Of a stretch of 64,000 nucleotides of DNA, positions 35,797 through 45,141 are shown piece by piece; within the stretch, counting starts at the first letter, position 1; each line of letters begins with the position of its first letter. Under the pieces are notes generated by a model. It worked only from the letters and a program-made list of their open reading frames with translations, ran no database searches and was not told the DNA's origin. Where the stretch lies: the NCBI GenBank assembly GCA_913043285.1, contig CAJWML010000007.1:62001-126000 (forward strand), in the 5' to 3' direction. Source of the stretch: CAKZNE01 sp002695025 (GTDB taxonomy: Bacteria; Bacteroidota; Bacteroidia; Flavobacteriales; Schleiferiaceae). Position numbers and translations under genes: made by a program.

Positions 35797-37287
35797 TTAT
35801 TTCTGGTATTCAAAAGCCCCAAGGTCCGGGTCTCCGTCAATGTTTCGGACTCTACCTTTCAAATCCAGGTTTACTTGAAGTGCATCCTGGCCGTTACCCT
35901 GGTCAATAGCCTGTGAAGTTTCCGTAAGGTCATATTGGTTTTGATCCACGTCAACAAAGCCCGGATCCCGGTTAACTACCGGTGATGTAAAGCTTGGCCC
36001 CGTAACATCAAACCCACGATCCTCCTCATCACGGTCCAGCTTGAGGAGAGCATGATTGAACTGATAGTTCAGTATACCGGCATCGTCTTTTTCAATACCC
36101 AGTTCCTGCGGGTTATTTCCGTAAACAATGCAATTCCCGAAATACGCCTTTTGCAGAGGCCGTACTACCCTTAGATTACTGCCGTCCTCTTCCCTGAAAT
36201 CAAAGTAGTTGGTGAGATAGACTGCCGGTACCGTACGGGTTGATTGGGTCCAGTAATTGGCAAAGGTGCAGTGCAGGAACTCGTAATTACCCCCGTAGCA
36301 GAAGAGGCTGTAATACCCTGAATTAGCCACCACCAGGTTCTCAGCCTTTACACTTCCAAAACCGCCAAAAATTCCGGTACGTGAAGAATTCAGGATATAG
36401 CTATTGGTAATAGTAAGCTGATCGGGAAACTGTGCACTATCCAGCCGTATGGCATTTTCCGAATTTTTTATCACCGCATTGTTGATGATACACCGGGCGC
36501 TGTCGTCAATGAAAATACCTCCTAATACACCACCCCACTGGCCTGGAATGTTTTCGTAGGAAGGTTCCAGCCGGTCACTGGTAAATAATACGGAATCACC
36601 AATGCCGGTGCTGGCGCCTTCCGCAACTTTTAACCGCCCTCCGTTAAATACCCATAAACCACTGTTATTGTGGAAATAGACTTCCACATCGGGTTCAATA
36701 ATAAGCTCACAGCCTTCATCCACTACAGCGTAACCATAAATAACGTGGCGTTCACCGCGTCTCCAGGTCGTATTACAGTCTATAATAGAGTAGGGGATAA
36801 AAACAGAGTTAGGTCCTGTGCCGGAAATCAGGAACTTATTGGGATAGTGGAATTTTGCATCCCAAACAAGAGAAACCAGTCTAACATCCTGTTGGGTGCC
36901 TTTATTTTCAAAAAGGATACGGTCTTCATACACCATTTCCGGGGTAGAGCAGGAGCCCGCAGTTATTTCAATAAAAATGTAGATACTATCTTGGGGAAGG
37001 ATCTCAATGTTGCTAAGGTTATTACCAGCTTTTCCATTAATGTTCAAACGGTAGCAGCTGGACTGGTTTTCAAGACGGATATTATCTACTACTACTTTTT
37101 CGGATTCGGGATTGTAAACCTTCAGCGTATAGGTGCTGGAACCAACCGTATTAAAAACGGTATCCAGGAAAACGGTATCCGTTGAAAACTTCAGATTAAC
37201 GCCTTCAGTTTTAATAACGTTATCTTTGCGGCAGGCTGCTGCGGCTATCAGCGAAAGGATAATTCCTGTAAAAATTAGGTTCTTCAT
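35797..37287 (-). CDS. Lipoprotein with right-handed parallel beta-helix
   Basis: 496 residues. Lipoprotein signal ending AAAAC with Cys near 19. A beta-sandwich-like N-terminal region (KLKVYNPESEKVVV) precedes repeated beta-helix coils (INNAVIKNSENAIRL, LTITNSYILNSSRTGIF, LHCTFANYW), then a C-terminal DLGAFEYQK typical of Bacteroidota surface beta-helix proteins ('choice-of-anchor Q'-like). Possibly binds or cuts polysaccharide, but no catalytic motif is visible. A single leftward unit. Confidence 0.82.
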   Translation of the reverse strand: MKNLIFTGIILSLIAAAACRKDNVIKTEGVNLKFSTDTVFLDTVFNTVGSSTYTLKVYNPESEKVVVDNIRLENQSSCYRLNINGKAGNNLSNIEILPQDSIYIFIEITAGSCSTPEMVYEDRILFENKGTQQDVRLVSLVWDAKFHYPNKFLISGTGPNSVFIPYSIIDCNTTWRRGERHVIYGYAVVDEGCELIIEPDVEVYFHNNSGLWVFNGGRLKVAEGASTGIGDSVLFTSDRLEPSYENIPGQWGGVLGGIFIDDSARCIINNAVIKNSENAIRLDSAQFPDQLTITNSYILNSSRTGIFGGFGSVKAENLVVANSGYYSLFCYGGNYEFLHCTFANYWTQSTRTVPAVYLTNYFDFREEDGSNLRVVRPLQKAYFGNCIVYGNNPQELGIEKDDAGILNYQFNHALLKLDRDEEDRGFDVTGPSFTSPVVNRDPGFVDVDQNQYDLTETSQAIDQGNGQDALQVNLDLKGRVRNIDGDPDLGAFEYQK

Positions 37288-37351
37288 ACAGCAAGTAACG
37301 GATGTTTAACTTGGAAAATTGTAAAGGCGGTTTTTATTCTGTTTAAAACAC

Positions 37352-37382
37352 TTGGCAAAAGTACAGGATTATTATATCTTTG
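37352..37382 (+). promoter_or_regulatory. Promoter of rpmE (L31)
   Basis: TTG at 37352-37354, 20 bases, then TATCTTTG at 37375-37382. Best-formed Bacteroidota promoter of the window. Leader of about 50 bases to the ATG at 37433 allows r-protein regulation. Confidence 0.75.
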
Positions 37383-37432
37383 CAGCCCTTTTAAAAGTTG
37401 GGCAAAATCCTAGCGCTAAAGAATACAGCATT

Positions 37433-37684
37433 ATGAAAAAAGACATTCACCCAGATAATTACCGTACGGTTGCTTTTCGCGACATGAGCAACGGTGAGAC
37501 CATCCTTACCCGTTCATGTGCGGAAAGCCGTGAAACTGCGGAGGTTGATGGAGTTGAGTATCCACTGATTAAAATGGAGATCTCCGCTACTTCTCACCCC
37601 TATTATACCGGTAAGATGAAACTTGTGGATACAGCAGGACGTGTGGATAAATTCCGTAACCGTTACGCTAAGTTCAAGAAATAA
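37433..37684 (+). CDS. rpmE: Ribosomal protein L31, type B
   Basis: 83 residues from ATG 37433; the longer open frame is its untranslated leader. MKKDIHPDNYRTVAF and HPYYTGKMKLVDTAGRVDKF are L31 blocks. The CxxC zinc pairs of type A are absent (one Cys only), as in the zinc-free type B form. Large ribosomal subunit. Single unit between its promoter and a terminator. Confidence 0.97.
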   Translation: MKKDIHPDNYRTVAFRDMSNGETILTRSCAESRETAEVDGVEYPLIKMEISATSHPYYTGKMKLVDTAGRVDKFRNRYAKFKK

Positions 37685-37710
37685 GCTCTTGAATGATTCA
37701 AAGATCTTGT

Positions 37711-37740
37711 AAAAACCCTCGTTATAACGAGGGTTTTTTT
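37711..37740 (+). terminator. Intrinsic terminator after rpmE
   Basis: AAAAACCCTCGTT/AACGAGGGTTTTT palindrome with almost no loop, plus further T residues. Confidence 0.9.
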
Positions 37741-37772
37741 ATGCCCCTACTTCAAATTTTAAATAATCCCTT

Positions 37773-37780
37773 TATTTTCG
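37773..37780 (+). promoter_or_regulatory. -7-like element of the GlmU-like gene
   Basis: TATTTTCG, one mismatch to TAnnTTTG, 18 bases before the ATG at 37799. No clear -33 element. Confidence 0.35.
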
Positions 37781-37798
37781 TTGCAAACACTTTTCCGC

Positions 37799-38968
37799 AT
37801 GAACTTTATACTGACAGACCTTACTGAGCGTCCACATCTGTTACCCCTGACCTTTACTCGCCCTGTAGCCGAAATACGGGTGGGAATATTGACTATCCGG
37901 GAAAAGTGGCAACATTACCTGAAGGGTGAATTGACTTACCAAACTGTGCCCTATCTTTCGGATAAATACACGCATAATCTGCAAGGTTCCGTGGTATTCG
38001 TGAACGGAAGTGTTTGCCCAACGGAGGAAATGGTACATGCAATTGATCGTCTGGGAGAAGGAGAATGTCTGCAATTCGGTGATGTACCGATTGCTCATAA
38101 AGGAGATGCTTCGTCAGTAGGCTTTAGTGAAGAGCTTAGGAAGGTTGAGTTTACAGGACCTTTTAGTCATATCAGCAGGCCGTGGAAAATATTTTCATCC
38201 AATGCCGAAGAACTGGAGGCCGATTTTAACCTGATCACTAAAGGGCGCACAAGTGCGTCACTGAGTTCTACCAATACGGTATTAGGCGACCGAATTTTTG
38301 TGGAAGATGGGGTGGAAGCCGAATGTGCAGTGTTCAATACCCTTTCCGGACCGATATACCTGGGCAAGGACTCCTCGGTTATGGAAGGTTCGGTAATAAG
38401 GGGGGGGCTGGCTCTTTGTGAGCATTCGCAGCTCAAGCTAGCCACTAAAATATACGGGGCTACCACCGTGGGGCCCCATTCAAAAGTAGGAGGAGAGGTA
38501 AATAATTCAGTAATTACCGGTTACTCCAATAAAGGTCATGATGGTTTTCTTGGCAATTCTGTTCTGGGTGAGTGGTGTAATATCGGTGCAGACTCCAATA
38601 ACTCCAACCTTAAGAACAATTATGATGAAGTAAAGCTATGGAGCTATCCGCACCAGGGATTTGAAAAAACTGGCCTGCAGTTCTGTGGTCTTATAATGGG
38701 GGACCATTCCAAATGTGGAATTAATACCATGTTCAATACCGGAACGGTAGTAGGGGTCAGTGCCAATATCTTCGGTTCAGGTTTTCCCAGAAATTTTGTT
38801 CCCTCCTTCAGTTGGGGAGGAGCATCGGGCTTTACTACCTATAACTTTGATAAAGCCATGACCACCGCTTCTCTGGTTATGGAGCGTAGGGGTATTGAGT
38901 TGGATAAGGTGGAGAGTAATATCCTAAGGCACGTTTTTGACGAAACTTCAGGGTATCGCCAGAAGTAG
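37799..38968 (+). CDS. GlmU-like sugar nucleotidyltransferase with left-handed beta-helix
   Basis: 389 residues from ATG 37799. The N-terminal part (to about 190) is a degenerate nucleotidyltransferase (FILTDLTERPHLLPLTFTRPVAEIR, the family's sugar-phosphate NTP-transferase opening). The C-terminal hexapeptide-repeat beta-helix (VLGDRIFVEDGV, GPIYLGKDSSVMEGS, ISGY) holds the acyltransferase-like fold. Related to GlmU/NTP_transf_4; exact sugar unknown. Cytoplasmic. Followed by lon after 92 bases. Confidence 0.82.
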   Translation: MNFILTDLTERPHLLPLTFTRPVAEIRVGILTIREKWQHYLKGELTYQTVPYLSDKYTHNLQGSVVFVNGSVCPTEEMVHAIDRLGEGECLQFGDVPIAHKGDASSVGFSEELRKVEFTGPFSHISRPWKIFSSNAEELEADFNLITKGRTSASLSSTNTVLGDRIFVEDGVEAECAVFNTLSGPIYLGKDSSVMEGSVIRGGLALCEHSQLKLATKIYGATTVGPHSKVGGEVNNSVITGYSNKGHDGFLGNSVLGEWCNIGADSNNSNLKNNYDEVKLWSYPHQGFEKTGLQFCGLIMGDHSKCGINTMFNTGTVVGVSANIFGSGFPRNFVPSFSWGGASGFTTYNFDKAMTTASLVMERRGIELDKVESNILRHVFDETSGYRQK

Positions 38969-39060
38969 GTTTAACCCGTCTTTTGGCATAGCTATTGACT
39001 TTTATAGACGCCTGGCCTGACAGTGACGTTAATATGTCATTATGGCTCAAAAAATCATAC

Positions 39061-41526
39061 ATGAAGATCAAAGACTTTATCAATATAGACAGCCTGTCAT
39101 TGGATAATGTGGTTTATGAAGATGCCGAGTTTATCCCCTTAATGACCAATGAGGATGAGGAGTTGATGGACCAGGAGGAAACTCCTGAAAATCTTGCTCT
39201 ATTACCGCTACGTAATACGGTGCTTTTTCCGGGAGTGGTAATACCCATAACCGCTGGCAGGGATAAATCCATTCAGCTTTTGCGGCAGGCCAATAAGGAA
39301 AATAAGATTATTGGCGTAGTAAGCCAGTTGGATGCTGAAAATGAAGATCCTGGGGGTAAGGATGTATACAAGACTGGAACGGTGGCGCGCATCGTGCGGA
39401 TGTTCAAAATGCCGGATGGAAACACTACGGTCATCATACAAGGTAAAAAAAGGTTTACGATAGAAGAGATTACGGAAGAAGAGCCTTATATGAAGGCCAG
39501 GGTCCGTATTATGCGTGACCGCAGCAGGGATAAAAAGTCGGCTGAATCCAAAGTATTGATCGATACGATAAAGGACTTGGCCCTTAAGATCATTAAAGAA
39601 TCACCCAATATTCCCAGTGAGGCGGCATTTGCCCTGAATAATATTGAGAGTGACAACTTCCTATTGAATTTCATATCCTCCAATATGAACCTGGATGTTC
39701 CTCAAAAGCAGGAGTTGCTGGAGATGAATGATATGGATGACCGCGCGAAGAAGATTTTGAAGCATTTGAATACCGAATTGCAGATGCTGGAAATGAAAAA
39801 TGAGATTCAGAGCAAGGTTAAATCGGAGTTCGAACAGCAGCAGCGTGAATATTTCCTGCAGCAACAGATGAAGCAGATCCAGGAGGAACTGGGTGGTTCC
39901 TCTTCGGAATCGGAGATTGAGGAAATGCGTAAAAAAGGGGAAAAGAAAAAATGGTCCAAACAGGTTAAGGAAACCTTTGACAAGGAGCTGAAAAAACTAC
40001 AACGTGTAAATCCCCAGGTTCCTGAATTCAGTATTCAGCGCAATTACCTGGAGTTTATGCTCGACCTGCCCTGGCAACAACACTCCAAAGATTCTTTTGA
40101 CCTTAAAAAGGCGGAGAAGATACTGGACCGTGATCATTATGGTCTTGACAAGGTAAAGGAGCGCATCATAGAGCACTTGGCCGTATTAAAGCTGAAAGGT
40201 GATATGAAATCGCCTATACTTTGTCTGTATGGCCCTCCCGGTGTGGGTAAGACCAGCCTGGGAAAATCCATTGCCGAGGCCTTGGGACGCAAGTACATCC
40301 GGATGTCACTGGGTGGTTTGCGTGATGAAGCTGAGATACGCGGACACCGTAAAACTTATATTGGAGCAATGCCCGGCCGCGTGGTGCAGAATATTAAAAA
40401 GGCCGGAACCTCCAATCCTGTTTTTGTACTGGATGAAATTGATAAGCTGGTAAGTGATGGCCATGGGGATCCTTCCTCAGCCATGCTGGAAGTTTTAGAC
40501 CCGGAGCAGAACAGTGAATTTTACGATAATTACCTGGAGATGGGCTATGACTTAAGTAAGGTCATGTTCATTGCTACTGCCAATAATCTGAATACCATCC
40601 ATCCAGCTCTCAGAGACCGGATGGAGATCATTGAGATCAATGGTTATACCATAGAAGAAAAGGTAGAGATAGCCCGCAGACACTTGTTGCCTAAGCAATT
40701 AAAAGAGCATGGGCTTAAGAAAGGTGACCTTAGCCTGGATAAGCGCACCATGGAATTTGTAGTAGATAACTACACGCGTGAGTCCGGAGTTCGCGGACTG
40801 GATAAGGTCATTGCTAAGCTGGCGCGCTACGCAGCAAAAAGTGTGGCCATGGAGGTTGAGTATAAGGTAAAGCCCAAGGCCGCGGATGTGGAGAGCATTC
40901 TTGGTCCCAAAAGGTTCAATAAGGATAAATATCAGGGAAATGATATAGCCGGTGTGGTTACGGGTTTGGCCTGGACCCCCGTGGGTGGTGATATCCTGTT
41001 TATTGAATCTTCACTGAGTTCCGGTAAAGGAAAACTCACCGTAACCGGTAACCTGGGAGATGTAATGAAGGAATCAGCTGTAATTGCCATGGCGTACTTA
41101 AGGGCCCACTCTGAAGATTTTGATATAAGCCAGCAAGTATTTGAGCAGTGGGATGTGCATATTCACTTCCCTGAAGGTGCCACGCCTAAGGATGGACCTT
41201 CAGCTGGTATTACTATTTTAACTTCATTGGCCTCACTCTTTACCCAGCGTAAAGTGAAAAAGAATATTGCCATGACCGGGGAGATCACCCTACGGGGAAA
41301 AGTGTTGCCGGTAGGAGGTATCAAAGAAAAAATCCTGGCCGCAAAACGAGCTGGCATCAAGGAAATTATCCTGTGCAAGGATAACCGGAAGGATATTGAG
41401 GAAATACGCGAAGATTATCTCCATGGCTTACAGTTCCACTACGTGGAAACTATGATGGAGGTGATCCGGTTGGCGCTGACTGAAGAACAAGTAAAAAAGC
41501 CGATCAAGATAATAGCAAAGGCCTGA
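39061..41526 (+). CDS. lon: ATP-dependent Lon protease
   Basis: 821 residues from ATG 39061. N-terminal LON substrate domain (about 40-240, LLPLRNTVLFPGVVIPI), a helical linker with coiled coil, AAA+ module with Walker A GPPGVGKT at 391-398 and Walker B VFVLDEID, then the protease domain with Ser714 in PKDGPSAG and the paired Lys further on. Degrades misfolded and regulatory proteins in the cytoplasm. It follows the GlmU-like gene by 92 bases and precedes porQ by 72. Confidence 0.98.
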   Translation: MKIKDFINIDSLSLDNVVYEDAEFIPLMTNEDEELMDQEETPENLALLPLRNTVLFPGVVIPITAGRDKSIQLLRQANKENKIIGVVSQLDAENEDPGGKDVYKTGTVARIVRMFKMPDGNTTVIIQGKKRFTIEEITEEEPYMKARVRIMRDRSRDKKSAESKVLIDTIKDLALKIIKESPNIPSEAAFALNNIESDNFLLNFISSNMNLDVPQKQELLEMNDMDDRAKKILKHLNTELQMLEMKNEIQSKVKSEFEQQQREYFLQQQMKQIQEELGGSSSESEIEEMRKKGEKKKWSKQVKETFDKELKKLQRVNPQVPEFSIQRNYLEFMLDLPWQQHSKDSFDLKKAEKILDRDHYGLDKVKERIIEHLAVLKLKGDMKSPILCLYGPPGVGKTSLGKSIAEALGRKYIRMSLGGLRDEAEIRGHRKTYIGAMPGRVVQNIKKAGTSNPVFVLDEIDKLVSDGHGDPSSAMLEVLDPEQNSEFYDNYLEMGYDLSKVMFIATANNLNTIHPALRDRMEIIEINGYTIEEKVEIARRHLLPKQLKEHGLKKGDLSLDKRTMEFVVDNYTRESGVRGLDKVIAKLARYAAKSVAMEVEYKVKPKAADVESILGPKRFNKDKYQGNDIAGVVTGLAWTPVGGDILFIESSLSSGKGKLTVTGNLGDVMKESAVIAMAYLRAHSEDFDISQQVFEQWDVHIHFPEGATPKDGPSAGITILTSLASLFTQRKVKKNIAMTGEITLRGKVLPVGGIKEKILAAKRAGIKEIILCKDNRKDIEEIREDYLHGLQFHYVETMMEVIRLALTEEQVKKPIKIIAKA

Positions 41527-41583
41527 TTCATGCCATTTGAAGGTAGCTTGGTAATTAATCGCGATTATATCCGTTGTATATGA

Positions 41584-41591
41584 TATTTTCG
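41584..41591 (+). promoter_or_regulatory. -7-like element of porQ
   Basis: TATTTTCG, one mismatch, 7 bases before the porQ ATG, implying a very short leader. No -33 TTG at the right distance, so this is tentative. Confidence 0.3.
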
Positions 41592-41598
41592 CAACTCT

Positions 41599-42636
41599 AT
41601 GAAGAAACTGCTAGTCCTTCTCTTTATTCCTTTTTTTGGTGCCCATGCGCAAATTGGCGGTAGTGCTACCTACCAGTTTTTGAACCTTGTGCCTTCGGCC
41701 AGGGTGGCAGGGCAGGGGAGTAATGCTATAGCCAACCCAGAGCCTGATCTTAACTTTGCCCTGTACAATCCTTCTTTACTCAATGAGAATATGTCAGGCC
41801 AGTTTACCACCAGCCTTATCGATCACATGAGTGATATTCTCATTGGTGATGTGAACTATGCGTACCACTTTGAGGGAATAGGTACTTTTTATCTGGGGGC
41901 ACGTTACGTGGATTACGGTGACTTTGACCGTACCAACCTTATAGGTGTAAAACAAGGATTATTCACGGCCCAGGATTATGCATTTACGGCAGGATATGGG
42001 TATCAGTTGGATAGCAACTGGAGTTTTGGTGGTAATTTAAGATTCATCAACTCCATTTACGATACCTACAACTCCTATGGCATGTCAGCCGATTTGAGTG
42101 CTACTTACCAGATCCCGTCCAAAAGGCTGGTTATTGCCTTGGTTGCCAAGAATATGGGGTATCAGTTCAAGCCTTATTCGGACGAAAGGGAACCTTTACC
42201 ATTTGAGTTGCAACTTGGGTTTTCCAACCGTTTTGAACATTTACCCCTGCGCTGGCAAATTACTTTTGAGCAGTTGGAAAAATGGGATTTGCGCTATGAC
42301 GATCCTACCAACGTAACCGTAAACCAATTTACCGGTGAGGTAGAAGATAATTACCCTTCGGTGTGGAACAATGTATTAAGACATATGGTGCTGGGTCTGG
42401 AATTTTCACCCACCCGCAGCTTTAACGTTCAGTTTGGTTATAACTTCCGTAAAAGACAGGAACTGAACCTGGATACCCGCAGAACATCTGCTGGTTTTTC
42501 CTTTGGTTTGGGTATAAAGATTTCCAAATTCCGCATTAATTATAGTCGTAACCTTTACCATGTAGCCGGTAGTGCCAATCATTTTTCCCTGATCACGGAT
42601 TTTGGTGATTTCAGGCGCAAAAAAAACACCAGATGA
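41599..42636 (+). CDS. porQ: Type IX secretion system protein PorQ
   Basis: 345 residues. Signal peptide MKKLLVLLFIPFFGAHAQ then IGGSATYQFLNLVPSARVAGQG, the typical PorQ opening; a barrel-like body of Tyr/Gly strands follows. PorQ is an OM component of the type IX system that attaches cargo at the surface (with PorU, PorV, PorZ, none in this window). The neighbouring cmk (4-base overlap) is the known synteny in Bacteroidota. Confidence 0.88.
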   Translation: MKKLLVLLFIPFFGAHAQIGGSATYQFLNLVPSARVAGQGSNAIANPEPDLNFALYNPSLLNENMSGQFTTSLIDHMSDILIGDVNYAYHFEGIGTFYLGARYVDYGDFDRTNLIGVKQGLFTAQDYAFTAGYGYQLDSNWSFGGNLRFINSIYDTYNSYGMSADLSATYQIPSKRLVIALVAKNMGYQFKPYSDEREPLPFELQLGFSNRFEHLPLRWQITFEQLEKWDLRYDDPTNVTVNQFTGEVEDNYPSVWNNVLRHMVLGLEFSPTRSFNVQFGYNFRKRQELNLDTRRTSAGFSFGLGIKISKFRINYSRNLYHVAGSANHFSLITDFGDFRRKKNTR

Positions 42637-43325
42637 CCTCTAAAATCACGATTGCTATTGATGGGTATTCCTCAACCGGCAAAAGCACTATGGCCCGGCA
42701 GATGGCGTATCAATTACGTTACAATTACGTGGATACCGGTGCTATGTATCGGGCCGTTACTCTTTATGCTCTGCAAAATGATCTGTTCCATCCGGCCCTT
42801 GATGTACAGAGCTTAGTGGAGAAACTTCCGGACATTGAACTTCATTTCGATAAAAGCTCATCCGGTAAAGGTTCTGATATGTTTCTCAACGGTAAAAACG
42901 TAGAAAAGCAAATAAGAGGGATGGAGGTATCCAATAAGGTGAGTGAAGTGGCTGCCGTTTCTGAGGTGCGTCATAAGCTGGTGGCCGAACAAAAAAAAAT
43001 GGGAGCCCGGGGAGGTGTGGTAATGGATGGCCGGGATATTGGTACCGTGGTTTTTCCGGATGCGGAGCTCAAGATATTTATGACCGCCCGGGACCAGGTA
43101 CGGGTGCAACGCAGGCTGGATGAATTACGCCATAAAGGCATGGAAGTTACCCGGCAGGAAGTGGAAGCCAACCTTCGCCAGCGCGATTTGCAGGATAGTA
43201 CTCGTGAAGATAGCCCCTTAACCCGGGCTGACGATGCCAGGATATTGGATAATTCCGAAATGTCAGCTGAAGAGCAATTAAAACTGGCGTTGGGGTGGGC
43301 CGAGGAAATTATTCAGAACCTTTGA
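42633..43325 (+). CDS. cmk: Cytidylate kinase
   Basis: 230 residues. Phosphorylates CMP and dCMP. Walker A-like DGYSSTGKST (residues 8-17), CMP-binding YVDTGAMYRAVTLYAL, DGRDIGTVVFPDA and RRLDELRHKG lid blocks. Cytoplasmic. Start overlaps the porQ stop (ATGA), and the stop end overlaps the convergent acyl-CoA-binding protein gene by 17 bases. Confidence 0.97.
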   Translation: MTSKITIAIDGYSSTGKSTMARQMAYQLRYNYVDTGAMYRAVTLYALQNDLFHPALDVQSLVEKLPDIELHFDKSSSGKGSDMFLNGKNVEKQIRGMEVSNKVSEVAAVSEVRHKLVAEQKKMGARGGVVMDGRDIGTVVFPDAELKIFMTARDQVRVQRRLDELRHKGMEVTRQEVEANLRQRDLQDSTREDSPLTRADDARILDNSEMSAEEQLKLALGWAEEIIQNL

Positions 43326-43626
43326 GTTCATCAGGCAGCCTGTCTTCCTGTTCACTGATTTTCAGTAATTCCTGAATAGTAGCAATATACTTTTCGCGTG
43401 CTTCTTCCTGAGGCATACCCTCCAGTCTTTTCCAGGCATCATGTTTAAAGGTCTGGATTACGTTGGAAGATTGCTGCGGACGATCTGAGTCATTATCCCC
43501 TTCGGTGGCCTGCTTAAAATAGGCATAGGCGATGAGCATATTATCAGCCGTTTGTGGAGGCATTTTATTGGCGATATCCACATACCGCCAGAATTCTTTT
43601 TCCCTTTTGTCTATATTCTCACCCAT
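43309..43626 (-). CDS. Acyl-CoA-binding protein (ACBP)
   Basis: 105 residues from the ATG at 43626. The ACBP signature is visible: MLIAYAYFKQATEGD and the C-terminal KHDAWKRLEGMPQEEAREKYI. Binds long-chain acyl-CoA in the cytoplasm. Uncommon among bacteria in general but fits this place, 34 bases after psd in a phospholipid-related operon. The 3' end overlaps cmk by 17 bases. Confidence 0.9.
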   Translation of the reverse strand: MGENIDKREKEFWRYVDIANKMPPQTADNMLIAYAYFKQATEGDNDSDRPQQSSNVIQTFKHDAWKRLEGMPQEEAREKYIATIQELLKISEQEDRLPDELKGSE

Positions 43627-43660
43627 GACAATTGGCAAATAGGCTTGCTTTAATTCAAAT

Positions 43661-44320
43661 TTACTTCAGTTCTGCTAAAACCTGTTCTCCCCCACGGGCT
43701 TTATCCCCAACTTTTACTAACACATTAGCATCAAGAGGTAAAACTACATCTACACGCGAACCGAATTTTATGAAGCCCGAATCCTGTCCCTGGACAGCCT
43801 GGGCTCCGGCACGGGCATACATCACGATCTTACGGGCCAGCAGGCCGGCTATTTGTTTATACATAACCGGTATACCTGATTTTGTTTCAACCACCACCGT
43901 GGTGCGTTCATTCAATGTGCTGGACTTAGGATGCCAGGCCACCAGGTAAGCTCCTGGGTGGTACTTGGCGTACTTCACTTCTCCTGAAACAGGATAGCGG
44001 TTAACATGGACGTTTACAGGTGACATAAAGATGCTGATCTGGAGTCTTTTATCCTTGAAATATTCCTGCTCTTCAATTTCCTCAATGGCTACTATTCGCC
44101 CGTCTGCAGGGGCAATAACTACCTGTTCATCCGCCTTTGTAAAGCGCTTGGGATTGCGGAAAAACTGCAACACAATAATGTACACCACCAAGGAAACAAT
44201 GAGACTCAGATTTTCCACCCACTCTCTTTCAGTAATGAAGAAAATGGCTACGTTGATGATGGCCAATATGATAAGCAGTGTAAAAAGGATTTTCTTGCCC
44301 TCGGTATGGATGCGGATCAT
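43661..44320 (-). CDS. psd: Phosphatidylserine decarboxylase (proenzyme)
   Basis: 219 residues, the short type common in Bacteroidota. An N-terminal membrane segment pair (about 11-30 and 38-53), PADGRIV (71-77), NVHVNRYP with His105, and the self-cleavage site FGSRVDV with Gly187-Ser188. Makes phosphatidylethanolamine at the inner membrane after self-cleavage to the pyruvoyl form. The start overlaps cdsA by 4 bases. Confidence 0.93.
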   Translation of the reverse strand: MIRIHTEGKKILFTLLIILAIINVAIFFITEREWVENLSLIVSLVVYIIVLQFFRNPKRFTKADEQVVIAPADGRIVAIEEIEEQEYFKDKRLQISIFMSPVNVHVNRYPVSGEVKYAKYHPGAYLVAWHPKSSTLNERTTVVVETKSGIPVMYKQIAGLLARKIVMYARAGAQAVQGQDSGFIKFGSRVDVVLPLDANVLVKVGDKARGGEQVLAELK

Positions 44321-45141
44321 AGCGTGATATCTAAAATGCGAAGATAGAAATAGGTAACCGGTAATGCGAACAATAAACTATCAATACGGTCAAGAATTCC
44401 TCCATGGCCGGGTAGGAAGCGCCCGGAATCCTTCATGTCAAAGCCCCTTTTTATGGCAGATTCAAAGAGGTCTCCCACCGTGCCGAAGACAATAACCAGC
44501 GCGGCCATAACCAGCCAGTACTGCACAGGAAGTATATCGGTATACCGGGATAGGATAAATGCAGCCAGCATGGTAAATACCACACCTCCTAAAAAGCCTT
44601 CCCAGGTTTTGTTGGGTGATATACGCTCCAGGAGTTTATGTTTTCCAAAACTCCTGCCTATTAAATAAGCGAAGGTGTCCGAGGTCCATATCAAAATGAA
44701 GATGGAGGCCAGTAGCCAGGGTTCGTCACCTCCCAGGGCATGTGGGATTCTTGGAAGGAGAAAAAGTGGGAAACTGATATATATAAGGCCAAACACCACA
44801 TGAAAAAGCTTCTGGGGAACTTTGGCGTGTTTGATAAATACCTGGCTGATCAGCAAAACAAAAAACAGGAAAACGATCAGGAAGTGAAGAAGGCTTTCCT
44901 TTTGGGGGGAAATATCAAAGGCGCTGGAGTAGCAGTATATGGAAAGAAAAAGTATGCCCGTCATTAAGGCCGAGGGCAGGCTGATATGCTTTTCCTTACG
45001 AAACTGCATCCATTCAATAATGGCAGAAGCGCCCAGAAACCCGGCCAGGAAAAGATAGCCATACCCACCGCTAAAACAGGAAAAAAGAACCAGGGTGGTG
45101 TACACAAGTCCGCTTATGGCACGGGTAAATAAGTTCTGCAT
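44317..45141 (-). CDS. cdsA: Phosphatidate cytidylyltransferase
   Basis: 274 residues from the ATG at 45141, the start being fixed by the TAATG overlap with the LUD gene stop. About eight membrane helices; the CDP-diglyceride synthetase signature (GDLFESAIKRGFDMKDSG then LPGHGGILDRID) near the C-terminus binds CTP and metal. Makes CDP-diacylglycerol for all phospholipids. Inner membrane. Overlaps psd by 4 bases. Confidence 0.97.
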   Translation of the reverse strand: MQNLFTRAISGLVYTTLVLFSCFSGGYGYLFLAGFLGASAIIEWMQFRKEKHISLPSALMTGILFLSIYCYSSAFDISPQKESLLHFLIVFLFFVLLISQVFIKHAKVPQKLFHVVFGLIYISFPLFLLPRIPHALGGDEPWLLASIFILIWTSDTFAYLIGRSFGKHKLLERISPNKTWEGFLGGVVFTMLAAFILSRYTDILPVQYWLVMAALVIVFGTVGDLFESAIKRGFDMKDSGRFLPGHGGILDRIDSLLFALPVTYFYLRILDITL